Source: Spartobacteria bacterium UBA695
GTDB lineage: Bacteria; Verrucomicrobiota; Verrucomicrobiia; Chthoniobacterales; Chthoniobacteraceae
Assembly: GCA_002298145.1 (NCBI GenBank)
Contig: DBMP01000013.1
Coordinates: 62,001 to 126,000, forward strand
Length of the DNA: 64,000 bases
Direction: 5' to 3'
The notes beneath the pieces are model-generated. The model saw only the letters and a program-made list of their open reading frames with translations. It was not told the DNA's origin and ran no database searches. How positions within the stretch are numbered: position 1 is the first letter of the stretch; every line of letters begins with the position of its first letter. Position numbers and translations under genes: made by a program. Positions 16,733 through 25,510 of this stretch are shown here, piece by piece.

Positions 16733-18139
16733 CTATTTGCGGGTCACGGTTTGCCCATCTTTGGAGTCTTTGACGAACCAACCGGCGGCGTCGATCTTGG
16801 CGCGTAGTTCGTCGGAAAGGGCCCAGTTCTTTGCGGCGCGGGCGGCGGCGCGGGCGTCGACGAGCGCCTGGACGTCCTGGGGGACGGCGGCGGCTTCGTC
16901 TTTCTGGAACTGAAGGACGGTGTTGATTTTCTCCCACGCGGCCAGGATCGCCTTGGCGTCCGCCGGGGTCAGCTCGCCTTTGTCGAAGGTGCGGTTGGTC
17001 TCGCGGATGGTCTCGAAGAGGACGCCGAGGGCGCCGGAAATGTTGAGGTCGTCGTCGAGCGCTTCGGCGAAGCGGCTGGCGGCCTCGCCCAGCGGGTGGG
17101 CGGAGGCTTGCGGGGCTCCGGCGGATTCTTTGGCGAGGCGCTCGACCCACGCGTCGATGCGCCCCAGGGCGCTGCGGGCGGCGGCCAGGCTCTCGAAGGT
17201 GAAGTTGAGCGGCAGGCGGTAGTTGACGCTGAAGAGGACGTAGCGGATTTCGCGGCCGGTCCAGCCTTTGTCGAGCAGGTCGCGCAGGGTGAAGAAGTTG
17301 CCCGCGCTCTTGGACATTTTCTGCCCCTCGACCATCAGGTGGGCGCAGTGGAGCCAGGTGCGCACGAATTTATGGCCCGTGCAGCATTCGGCCTGGGCGA
17401 TTTCTGCTTCGTGGTGCGGGAAAATGTTGTCGACGCCGCCGCAGTGGATGTCGATCTCATCGCCGAGAAGGGCGGTGGACATGGCGCTGCACTCGATGTG
17501 CCAGCCGGGGCGGCCTTGGCCCCAGGGGCTGGGCCATTTGACGTCGCCGTCGGCTTCGTCCCAGGCTTTCCAGAGGGCGAAGTCGCCAACGCTCTCTTTT
17601 TCGTACTCGTCGTTGGCGATGCGGCCGGTGGGGCGGAGTTCCTCCAGGTTGAGGTGGGCCAGTTTGCCGTAATCGGCGAATTTATTGAGGCGGAAGTAGA
17701 TCGATTTGTCCTCGGCCTGGTAGGCGTAGCCGTTGTCGATCAGCTGGGTGATCATGGCGATCATCCGGGCGATGTAGACCGGGTCGGTGGCGGAGGGATA
17801 GGTCGTGGCGGGCTTGATCCGCAGGGCTTTAAGGTCCTCGAAGAAGGCGTCTTTGAACTTCTGGGTAAACTGGGTGAGGGGAATTCCAGCCGCCCGGCAC
17901 CCGCGGATGGTCTTGTCGTCCACGTCGGTGAGGTTCATCACGCGGTTGACCTCGTAGCCACGGGCTTCGAGGTGACGCTGGAGCAGGTCTTCGAAGAGGT
18001 AGGCGCGGAAGTTGCCGATATGGGCGTAGTTATAGACCGTGGGGCCGCAGGTGTAGATTTTTACCTGTTTGCCGGCTGCATCCAGGGGCTGGAACTCTTC
18101 CAGTGCGCGGGTGTAGGTGTTGAGGAATCGAATGGCCAT
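16733..18139 (-). CDS. cysS: Cysteinyl-tRNA synthetase
   Basis: 468 residues from ATG 18139; six more codons to 18157 are possible. Class I synthetase with TCGPTVYNYAHIGNFRAYLF (HIGH-like plus the first zinc Cys), WHIECSAMS with a zinc ligand Cys, the GGVDNIFPHHEAEIAQ zinc site and the KMSKS loop in EGQKMSKSAGNFF. It is the first gene of an operon with the beta-helix protein and the YfgM-like protein. Confidence 0.95.
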   Translation of the reverse strand: MAIRFLNTYTRALEEFQPLDAAGKQVKIYTCGPTVYNYAHIGNFRAYLFEDLLQRHLEARGYEVNRVMNLTDVDDKTIRGCRAAGIPLTQFTQKFKDAFFEDLKALRIKPATTYPSATDPVYIARMIAMITQLIDNGYAYQAEDKSIYFRLNKFADYGKLAHLNLEELRPTGRIANDEYEKESVGDFALWKAWDEADGDVKWPSPWGQGRPGWHIECSAMSTALLGDEIDIHCGGVDNIFPHHEAEIAQAECCTGHKFVRTWLHCAHLMVEGQKMSKSAGNFFTLRDLLDKGWTGREIRYVLFSVNYRLPLNFTFESLAAARSALGRIDAWVERLAKESAGAPQASAHPLGEAASRFAEALDDDLNISGALGVLFETIRETNRTFDKGELTPADAKAILAAWEKINTVLQFQKDEAAAVPQDVQALVDARAAARAAKNWALSDELRAKIDAAGWFVKDSKDGQTVTRK

Positions 18140-18367
18140 GACGAGAGCGGGCAACATTAGCTTTTTTTCTTCAAGAGAAAAGAAGGAATTCGCGTGCCGG
18201 GTGTCCGATGGGTCTTTACTTTGCGCCCGTAAATCGACTATCTAGGCTCAGCAACAAGGCAGGGATCTCGGTGAATTTCCTCAAATTCGTCTCAAACCAC
18301 GGGGTCCGGCAACGATGCACCTTTGATCAGGACCGACCAATAACCTTCTTTATAATTCTGTACGCAT

Positions 18368-18874
18368 ATGCCGAAGATCGCCATTAAACCCGCTACTCTC
18401 GCCGCGTTGAAAGCCCAGTACATCAGCGAACTGAGCAACGTGAACTACTACCTGGCCCTCGCTCTCTGGAGTGAAAAGCAGAACCTCAACGGTTTTGCCG
18501 GATGGTTTAAGAAGCAGTCCGGCGAGGAGAGCCTGCACGCTGCGAAGATCGCCGAGCACTTGATCGACCGCGGGGAACTCCCCGAAGTCGGCGCGATTCC
18601 GGCGGCCAAGATCGATTTCAACAGCCTCATCGAGGTGGCCAAGTACACCCAGACCATCGAGGGGGGCACGACGGAGAAGATCCACGCGGCCTACCAGACG
18701 GCGGTTTCCGAGGGCGACCTTCCCGCGCAGCTTTTCCTCCAATGGTACATCACCGAGCAGGTTGAGGAAGAAGCCTGGACGGACGAACTGGTGGAGCGCG
18801 TATCCGGAGCCACCTGCGCTGGCGGCCTTGGCGAACTCGACCGCCATATTGAGCGTTACCTCGGTGGGGAATAG
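18368..18874 (+). CDS. Ferritin
   Basis: 168 residues, the usual length of bacterial non-haem ferritin. A four-helix bundle with ferroxidase ligands is visible: Glu in YISELSNVNYY, the ExxH motif in SGEESLHAAKI, and the EQVEEEAW helix. It stores iron as a ferric core in a 24-mer. A TATAAT element lies at 18351-18356, only 11 bases before the ATG, so the transcript would carry a leader of about five bases. No Shine-Dalgarno is seen. The 18175-18367 gap has nothing else recognisable. Confidence 0.9.
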   Translation: MPKIAIKPATLAALKAQYISELSNVNYYLALALWSEKQNLNGFAGWFKKQSGEESLHAAKIAEHLIDRGELPEVGAIPAAKIDFNSLIEVAKYTQTIEGGTTEKIHAAYQTAVSEGDLPAQLFLQWYITEQVEEEAWTDELVERVSGATCAGGLGELDRHIERYLGGE

Positions 18875-18985
18875 TTCTACACTTTACGTTTACGGCGGAG
18901 CTGGGCCAACCCCCGGTTCCGCCCAAAAACGAGGGGGAAAAATGTTCCCGCTCCGCCTCTCTCACGGCGGAAAAGGGACGGTTCT

Positions 18986-20332
18986 TTGTTTATGGTTCTC
19001 GACGTGCGGCGCAGTGGCCTCATTCCGCGCATGGCCCTGGCTTGGCTGATTTTGTCGGCTCTCGTGCTGGCCGCGTGGCCCATTTATCGCTCCGGGCTGA
19101 AGGCGGCGATCGATCCCAACGAAGGCTGGAACGCCTATCTGGCCGATGCCGCGCTGGGCAGCGCTCCGCTTTATCCGCCTCCGGATCAGCTGATTACCAA
19201 CAATTACCCGCCGCTGTCCTTCTACACGGTGGGGCTCGCAGGGAGGCTCCTGGGCGACAATGTGCTGGCCGGGCGCTGGTTTTCGCTCTTGGCCGTGGCG
19301 GGGATCGCTTTTGCTGTGGCGCGAATGGTCCTGGCTCTGGGCGGCAACCGCGCAGGGGCGCTGATCGGGGCGGTCTGGTTTGCCGGGACTCTGTGCCGTT
19401 ATTTCACCGATTACGTCGGCATGGATGATCCGCAACTGCTGGCCCAGGCGTTGATGGCGCTGGCGTTTGCCGGTTTTCTACGCACGGCATGGCGGGGAGG
19501 GGATGGGACGGGGTATGTCCTGGCGATGGTCGCGGCCGGGTTTTTCAAGCACAACATTATTGCCATGCCCGCGGCGGCGATGGCCTGGCTGTTGCTCCAC
19601 CGGTTCGGGCACTTCTGGAAGTGCGCGATCTGGGCGGGGGGAGCCATGTTGATCGGCTTTGTCGTCTGCTATGGCTTGTACGGCGAGGCGTTTATTTTCA
19701 ATTTTTTCATGACACCCCGCAGCTACAATTGGATCAAAGCGCTTTGCGCGCTCGCGCATCTGCGTTGGGTGGTGGCGGGCCTTCTGGCATGGGTGGCGTT
19801 CGGCCGGTTCGGGGGGCGGGAGCGGGGGATTTGCCACCTCTGGGCGGGCATCGCGCTGGCGGTGTTCTTCGTCCAGAAACTCGGCGCGGGTGTGGATGTG
19901 AATGCCGAGTTTGACTGGCTGATCGCGCTTTCGGTGATCGTTGGCCTGGCGTTAAGCCGCCTCTTCCAGGTGTTCCCGGGCGAGGGGATGGAACTCGCGC
20001 TGGTGAGGAGCGCCGCAGTGCTGTTCCTCTGGGTGGGATGGTGGATGACGCCGAACCTGAAGATTTCCCGGTTGGCGTTTGACCCCTCCTTCCGCGAGGG
20101 CATCGCCAAGAGCGAGCGCGAGATGGAGGCGGCCATCGCCCGGGCGCGCGCGGCCTCGGGCAATGTGCGCGCCGAACCGCTGGTCTGCTACCGGGCGGGG
20201 AAGCCGCTCGCCGTGGATGAATTTAACGTCCAGGAACGCATTCGCGCAGGGAAACTCCCGGCCGATACCCTCGATCTTCTGCTGAGGAGCCGTAAATTGA
20301 TCCAGATCGAGCCGCCCGTGGGACTGCCCTGA
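18986..20332 (+). CDS. GT39/ArnT-like multi-pass membrane protein
   Basis: 448 residues with about eight to ten hydrophobic segments. The first loop carries DPNEGWNAYLADAAL at 43-57, a GT-C type Asp/Glu signature, followed by PPPDQLITNNYPPLSFY, as in dolichyl-phosphate-mannose or ArnT-like glycosyltransferases. A polyprenyl-phosphate-dependent sugar transfer at the membrane is likely; donor and acceptor cannot be told. The soluble C-terminal region (about 360-448) is unassigned. It stands alone downstream of ferritin. Confidence 0.65.
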   Translation: MFMVLDVRRSGLIPRMALAWLILSALVLAAWPIYRSGLKAAIDPNEGWNAYLADAALGSAPLYPPPDQLITNNYPPLSFYTVGLAGRLLGDNVLAGRWFSLLAVAGIAFAVARMVLALGGNRAGALIGAVWFAGTLCRYFTDYVGMDDPQLLAQALMALAFAGFLRTAWRGGDGTGYVLAMVAAGFFKHNIIAMPAAAMAWLLLHRFGHFWKCAIWAGGAMLIGFVVCYGLYGEAFIFNFFMTPRSYNWIKALCALAHLRWVVAGLLAWVAFGRFGGRERGICHLWAGIALAVFFVQKLGAGVDVNAEFDWLIALSVIVGLALSRLFQVFPGEGMELALVRSAAVLFLWVGWWMTPNLKISRLAFDPSFREGIAKSEREMEAAIARARAASGNVRAEPLVCYRAGKPLAVDEFNVQERIRAGKLPADTLDLLLRSRKLIQIEPPVGLP

Positions 20333-20339
20333 GCGCAAT

Positions 20340-20376
20340 AAAAAAAGCGCCACGGGTTTTGGGGCCCATGACGCTT
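20340..20376 (-). terminator. Intrinsic terminator of the autotransporter gene
   Basis: A 12-base stem AAGCGCCACGGG (20345-20356) with CCCATGACGCTT (20365-20376) pairs using one wobble. It is followed on the minus strand by a U7 run (A-run at 20340-20346). It lies 23 bp after the stop at 20399. Confidence 0.8.
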
Positions 20377-20398
20377 TCGGGGTTAATTGCAGGCCGCG

Positions 20399-23300
20399 CT
20401 AGAACTTGAAGCGGGCTTCGAAGACCACGTTGTGGCTCGTGTAGTTTTGCTGGATTTCCGCATCGTACTTCAGCGTGACGCTTACGCCCTGGGTGGCGAT
20501 GACGCTGAGCGCGGTGCCGAGGCCGAGGCCGTTTTCGCCGAGCTTGATGCCGGGCGTTGTGAAGCTGCCGCCGCCCGCCGCTACGAACTGCGAGGTGAGG
20601 TCGTAGGCGGTGTTGCCAAACTCATGGAACCAGAAGGCGTGCAGGTCGGGCTGCATCAGCCAGCCGTTGGGTGTCGCAACCGTGGTGGCGATTTTTGCCC
20701 CGAGGCCGGAGCGCAGCGAATTGAGCGTCTGGCTCTCCACGCGGAGATCGGCTCCCGGCGCGCCGTGTTCCTTGTAGGAGTCTTGGTTGAGCTGGTTGTA
20801 GGCGAGCGAGGCGATCGGGGTGAGCGTGAAGCGTTGGAAGTCGATCGGGTAGCCTCCGAGGAGCTTGAAGCCGACTTGCTCCGCGCTGAAGCTGCCCCGG
20901 GCCGTTTCGCGCACGTTGCCGATATTTACATAGCGCGTGCTATCATACTGATGCACACCGCCCACGACTGCGCCGTCGATGTACCACGGGTTGCCGTCGT
21001 AGGTGGCGTAGAGGCTGCCGATGTAGGAATCGACGTCCTGGCCGCTGCCCGCGCGGGTGCCCCGGTCGTTGACGTTGGTGGAGGCATAGGCGAACGATGC
21101 GCCGACGCGGGTGGAGTCGGTGGCCTGGGTGTCGGCGCCGATGGCGAGCCCGGCGGTGTTGGCGATAAAGCCGTCCACGCCGCTGACCTCCCCCTGGGCC
21201 GCGTTGGTGTAGAACGTCTGCCCCCAGAGGTCGAGCCCGTGCGTTTTGCCCTCGGCCACGGGCGGGAGGCCGCCGTTGGCTCGGATGAAGTCATTGCGCA
21301 GGGTGATGGTTTGCAGCGCTTGCGAGACGGATGTGAGCGCCGCGGCCTGGGTGCCGCCGTTGGCCTCGGGCCGTAGCTGTGCGCCCGCTTTGTTGATGGC
21401 CGAGGCTGTGGTGAGCGACTGGACGGCCAGGCTCAGGTTGCCCAGGGCGGCGTCGGAGCCGGTGTAGTTCTGCACCGAGAGGGAGGCGTTGTTGGTGGGT
21501 ACCGGAGTGTAGCCCCGTGTGGCGCTCAGTGGGATGCTCGTGAGGAGGAGCGACCCGGCGCTGTAGCTCTGGTCCTGGCTGTCGAGGCCGCTGCCGCCAG
21601 CCTCCACGACGCGGTAGAGGCGGTAGCCGGAAACGACGGTTTCGCCGACGGGAACGGTGCCGGTGTAGTTCTTTACCAGCACGAGGGTCTGGTTGGGCTT
21701 GACCTCGCTGCCGGAGTTGATCGAGAGGGTGATTTTGCTCAGGTCGCTGGAAGCGGCGGAGTTAACCAGGTAGCCGTGGTCGCTGCTGCCGATGGTCAGT
21801 GCGAGGGTGCCGGTGCCGCTGACGCTGCCCGCGACGGTGAGGACGTTGGTTTGCAGGTTGAGCAGAGCATTGTCCGTCAGCGCGCCGGAGAGGGAGGCCG
21901 CGCTGGCCAGGACGACGGAGCCGCCGCTGACGGTTACGTTGCCGCCGAAGCTGCCGCCGCTCAAGGTCCACGTGCCGGTGTCGGTTTTCTCCAGTGTGCC
22001 AAAGCCCTGGTACTGGGCCGAGGCGCCCGTGGAGTTGAGGTCAAACGCGCCGGAGCCTGTGCCGGTTAGTTCGAGGGTCCCGTTGGTTCCGCCGTTGATG
22101 ACGTACCCGGTAATACGGGAGCTTTCTGTCAAAATCAGCCGGTTGCTGCCGGAGCCCAGGGCGATGGCCACCGCGTTGGAGCCCGTGGCCGAAAGGGTGC
22201 CGGAGTTGTAGATCAGTGTGTTGCCGTTGCCGGTCAGGACGCCGAGGGTGCCGGTGGTGGTGATGAGGCCGGTGTTGACGATGAGGTTCGAGGTGGCGTC
22301 GGCGTAGACGGCGAGGCCAGTGGTGGAGATGGTCCCGGTGTTGCCGATGCCGATGGTACCGGTCGTGGTGGTTTTGTTCGTGGTCCCGTCCACGGTGAGA
22401 TCGGTGGCGGTGGTGGAGACGAATGAGAGCGAGCCGCCGCCGCTGTAGGCCTCGATGCCGTAGAGCCCGCTGATGGTGCCGTAGTTGAGGATGATCACGT
22501 TGCCCTCGGGCGTCATGGCATGGATGCCCGCGCCGTTTACCGCGCTGATCTGCCCCGTGGCGGTGTTGGTGATGGTGATGCTGCCGGAAACGTCAGCGTA
22601 GGCCTGGATGCCGTCCCAGCCCATGCCGCTGTTGATCGACGCGTCGGTCTTGCTGCTCGTGGCGAACCCGCTGTTGGTAACGGTGGCGTTGCCGATTTCC
22701 GTGCCGACCTCGATCGCGCTGCGGTTGGTGGAAATGGCGGTGCCGGAGTTCGTGACGGAGGCGTCGCCCAAGTTGGACCAGGCGATGAGCGCGTATTTCT
22801 GAGTGGAAAAAACGTAGCCCGAGTTGGAGACGGTCGCCAGGCCGTAGTAGTTGATGGCGCGAGCGCCTTCGAGCAGGGCCGTAACGTAGCCGGAATTGGT
22901 GATGCTAACCGTTACCGGGGTCCCCAGCGTGGGAAGAGGATTGTAATAGGCAAGGTAGTTGCCGTCGGCGTAGAGGCCACGGTAGTTGGCCGATGAAACG
23001 GTGCCGCTGTTGATGACCGTGGCGCTGCCGAGGTTGGTCACCGCGGTGACGCCTTCATTGCCCGAGCCGCTGACGGAGATCGTGGCGGCGGAATCGGCGT
23101 ACACATTGCCACCGTTGTCGCTCCGCAGCCAGATGCCGCCGAAGCCGCCGGTCGTTGTGATGCGAACGTCAGCTCCCGCGTAGAGCGAGACATTGTTATT
23201 GGCATTGTTGGACTGCAAGAAAGCGCCGCTGTAAGTCGAGCTGATCACGGTCGAGCCCGTCAGCGTGATCGTCTGGTTGAAAGTCCCCGTCGTATTCGTA

Positions 23301-23542
23301 TCGGGCTGGAGCCACACGCCGTTGCCGTTGATGGTGTAGTTGTCCAGCGTTATCGAAGAGGCTCCCGTCCCGGAGACGCCGTAAACCTTGGAGTCCGTCG
23401 CGGTGAAGCTCAGAATATTGCCTGAGAAAGTGGCCGTGCCCGCAATCGCCTGTGCCGAGAAAAGAAACGGAGCGAAAATCAAAGTGGAAAGGATGGCTGA
23501 GCGCCGAAACCGGCCCAGGTGGGATTGTGTGCTGATTGTCAT
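20399..23542 (-). CDS. Autotransporter outer membrane beta-barrel protein
   Basis: 1047 residues. A long signal peptide (cleavage near residue 34, SAQAIAG) leads to a Thr/Ser/Gly-rich passenger of about 700 residues with repeating TVTNSGxATS-type units, a right-handed beta-helix pattern. The last 280 residues (from about GLDLWGQTFYTN) form the autotransporter barrel and end in aromatic Phe (EARFKF), the Bam recognition signature. It is exported to the outer membrane. The passenger has no recognisable enzyme domain; adhesion is a guess. It is followed by a clear terminator. Confidence 0.9.
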   Translation of the reverse strand: MTISTQSHLGRFRRSAILSTLIFAPFLFSAQAIAGTATFSGNILSFTATDSKVYGVSGTGASSITLDNYTINGNGVWLQPDTNTTGTFNQTITLTGSTVISSTYSGAFLQSNNANNNVSLYAGADVRITTTGGFGGIWLRSDNGGNVYADSAATISVSGSGNEGVTAVTNLGSATVINSGTVSSANYRGLYADGNYLAYYNPLPTLGTPVTVSITNSGYVTALLEGARAINYYGLATVSNSGYVFSTQKYALIAWSNLGDASVTNSGTAISTNRSAIEVGTEIGNATVTNSGFATSSKTDASINSGMGWDGIQAYADVSGSITITNTATGQISAVNGAGIHAMTPEGNVIILNYGTISGLYGIEAYSGGGSLSFVSTTATDLTVDGTTNKTTTTGTIGIGNTGTISTTGLAVYADATSNLIVNTGLITTTGTLGVLTGNGNTLIYNSGTLSATGSNAVAIALGSGSNRLILTESSRITGYVINGGTNGTLELTGTGSGAFDLNSTGASAQYQGFGTLEKTDTGTWTLSGGSFGGNVTVSGGSVVLASAASLSGALTDNALLNLQTNVLTVAGSVSGTGTLALTIGSSDHGYLVNSAASSDLSKITLSINSGSEVKPNQTLVLVKNYTGTVPVGETVVSGYRLYRVVEAGGSGLDSQDQSYSAGSLLLTSIPLSATRGYTPVPTNNASLSVQNYTGSDAALGNLSLAVQSLTTASAINKAGAQLRPEANGGTQAAALTSVSQALQTITLRNDFIRANGGLPPVAEGKTHGLDLWGQTFYTNAAQGEVSGVDGFIANTAGLAIGADTQATDSTRVGASFAYASTNVNDRGTRAGSGQDVDSYIGSLYATYDGNPWYIDGAVVGGVHQYDSTRYVNIGNVRETARGSFSAEQVGFKLLGGYPIDFQRFTLTPIASLAYNQLNQDSYKEHGAPGADLRVESQTLNSLRSGLGAKIATTVATPNGWLMQPDLHAFWFHEFGNTAYDLTSQFVAAGGGSFTTPGIKLGENGLGLGTALSVIATQGVSVTLKYDAEIQQNYTSHNVVFEARFKF

Positions 23543-23747
23543 ATTCTTATGAGAGTGAAGCGTACTGACGCTTACTTCCTTATACAGTAAAAGCTGTTAT
23601 GGCAATGAAGGAATCCATTAGAGTTACGAATATGTGCATTGGGGGAAAATGGGGCGCGGGTTGCGCTACCAGGCGGAGGGGATTTCGAGGATTCTGAGCC
23701 TGCGCGCAAAGTTCGTTTTTCTTGCGGCGGGCTAGGGTTCGATTTTC

Positions 23748-23791
23748 GATATGGGATATCACTTGACATTTGGATATTGTGTGAAATCTTA
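23748..23791 (+). promoter_or_regulatory. Promoter and possible operator ahead of the TetR gene
   Basis: A perfect TTGACA (23763-23768) is followed after 16-17 bp by a weak -10 (AATCTT/ATCTTA), and the ATG comes 5-6 bases later at 23797. Immediately upstream is the palindrome GATAT-GGG-ATATC (23748-23760), a candidate operator for the regulator itself. Confidence 0.4.
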
Positions 23792-23796
23792 AAGGC

Positions 23797-24420
23797 ATGC
23801 CAAGACTCTCCCGCGAAGAAAGCCAGCAGCTGACTCGTCAGAAATTGATCGAGGCGGCGGAGGCGGAAATTCTTCGCTCCGGTATCTACGAAGCGTCGAT
23901 CCGGCGCATCTGCGACAGCGCGGGGTTTACCCTCGGCGCGTTTTATTCCAACTTCGCCGACAAGGACGAACTCCTGTTGGAAGTCGTCGAAGTGCAGACT
24001 CGGCGGGAATTAGAGCATTTGAAATCCCTGGCATCGGCGTCGGTCTCGCTCGACCGGGAATCGGTGCTCAATGAAATCGCCCGATGGCTCAAGGAGCTGC
24101 AAAAGAACGAAATTCATTCGAGCTTGTTGCTGGAGTTCGAGGTCTATGGCAGCCACAACCCCGGATTCAAAAAACGCTACGACCAAAATAAAGTGCAGTG
24201 GCACTCGATGGTGGCGAATGTGGTGGAGATGCTTTTCAAAGGCCAGAACCTGCAACCCCAGATCCCTCCCATACAAATGGCCGTGGGGCTCTCCGCCTTG
24301 TGGAGCGGTTTCGTCATCGAGGGAAAAGTCTCCCCCGGTGGAACGGCCGACAAGCTGATCATGGTCTTCCTTGGTGCGCTGCTCAAGAGCGCGAGCCCGA
24401 CGCGGAAATCCAAAAACTGA
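23797..24420 (+). CDS. TetR/AcrR family transcriptional regulator
   Basis: 207 residues. The N-terminal helix-turn-helix (ASIRRICDSAGFTLGAFYSNFADKDELL, about 33-60) is typical of TetR repressors, and a helical ligand-binding domain follows. It sits directly upstream of and on the same strand as the efflux adaptor and pump genes (12 bp to the next ATG), so it most likely represses that operon and itself and releases on binding a pump substrate. Confidence 0.92.
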   Translation: MPRLSREESQQLTRQKLIEAAEAEILRSGIYEASIRRICDSAGFTLGAFYSNFADKDELLLEVVEVQTRRELEHLKSLASASVSLDRESVLNEIARWLKELQKNEIHSSLLLEFEVYGSHNPGFKKRYDQNKVQWHSMVANVVEMLFKGQNLQPQIPPIQMAVGLSALWSGFVIEGKVSPGGTADKLIMVFLGALLKSASPTRKSKN

Positions 24421-24432
24421 CGTGTACTTCGT

Positions 24433-25497
24433 ATGAAAATCTCTCCCACATTTCTCCTCCTCCCGGCGCTTGCCATCGCGTGGACGGGCTGCAAGAAGCC
24501 CGCGCCGATCACCGACGCCCGGCCCGTTCGAACCGCCGTGATCGAGGAACGGCCCAACGAAGATCCGGTCACGATGACCGGCCAGCTCGGGGCGCACCAA
24601 TATTTCAGCGCCTCCTTCCGCATCAGCGGGAAAATGATCGAGCGCCTGGTGACGGTGGGCAGCGTAGTGAAAGCCGGGCAGCCGATCGCGCGGCTCGACC
24701 CCACCATCGAGCGGGACACGCTTACCACCGCGGAAGCCGACCTCGCCTCTGCCCGGGCGCTGCTGGAGCAGACGCAACTGACGGAAAAGCGCTTCGCCGC
24801 GCTGCTCAAAACCCAGGCCGTTTCGCAAAGCAACTACGACGACGCCCTGCGGCAGATGCGCGGTGCCCTGGCCCAGGTCCAGTCGGCCGAGGCCAAGCTG
24901 CACTCCGCCCGGGAACAGCTCGATTTCACCACGATCAAAGCCGAGAGCGATGGCGTGGTAACGGAGAAAAGCGCCGAGCCGGGTGACGTCGTCGCCGCCG
25001 GGCAGACCATCGTTAAAATCGCCGCGAACCAGCCCATGGACGCCCTCTTCGACGCCCCCGAGGCGCTCATTCGCAACGGCATCATGCCCGGTAGGAAGAT
25101 CGAGGTGTGCCTGAACTCTGATTCCCGCGTGCGGGCCGAGGGCGTGGTCTACGAGATCGCCCCGCAGTCGGACTCCGCCACGCGCACCTACCAGGTCAAG
25201 GCCGCCATGGAGCGCTACCCCGCGCAGATGCTCCTCGGCGCGACCGTCCTGGGGCATATGAGATTATCCGATAAGACTTCGATCCGGGTCCACGCCGCCT
25301 CGCTGACCACCTCTGGCGGTCAGCCGGCGGTGTGGCGGGTCGAGCCAAAATCGCAGACCGTGCAGCTCATCCCCGTGCGGATCGAGTCCTACACCACCGA
25401 CGCTGCCGTCATCGGCGACGGTCTGCGCCCGGGCGACATCGTCGTGACCGCCGGAGCCCAGGCGCTTCACGAGAACCAGAAGGTCAAGCTGCAATAG
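24433..25497 (+). CDS. RND efflux periplasmic adaptor (membrane fusion lipoprotein)
   Basis: 354 residues. The signal sequence ends in a lipobox (AIAWTGC, Cys20), so the protein is an inner-membrane-anchored lipoprotein. The lipoyl/barrel-sandwich halves (LVTVGSVVKAGQPIARLDP and VVTEKSAEPGDVVAAGQTI) flank a coiled coil of about residues 100-150. It links the RND pump to an outer membrane channel. No TolC-like gene is present nearby. Confidence 0.92.
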   Translation: MKISPTFLLLPALAIAWTGCKKPAPITDARPVRTAVIEERPNEDPVTMTGQLGAHQYFSASFRISGKMIERLVTVGSVVKAGQPIARLDPTIERDTLTTAEADLASARALLEQTQLTEKRFAALLKTQAVSQSNYDDALRQMRGALAQVQSAEAKLHSAREQLDFTTIKAESDGVVTEKSAEPGDVVAAGQTIVKIAANQPMDALFDAPEALIRNGIMPGRKIEVCLNSDSRVRAEGVVYEIAPQSDSATRTYQVKAAMERYPAQMLLGATVLGHMRLSDKTSIRVHAASLTTSGGQPAVWRVEPKSQTVQLIPVRIESYTTDAAVIGDGLRPGDIVVTAGAQALHENQKVKLQ

Positions 25498-25510
25498 TCC
25501 CCCCCCAGCC

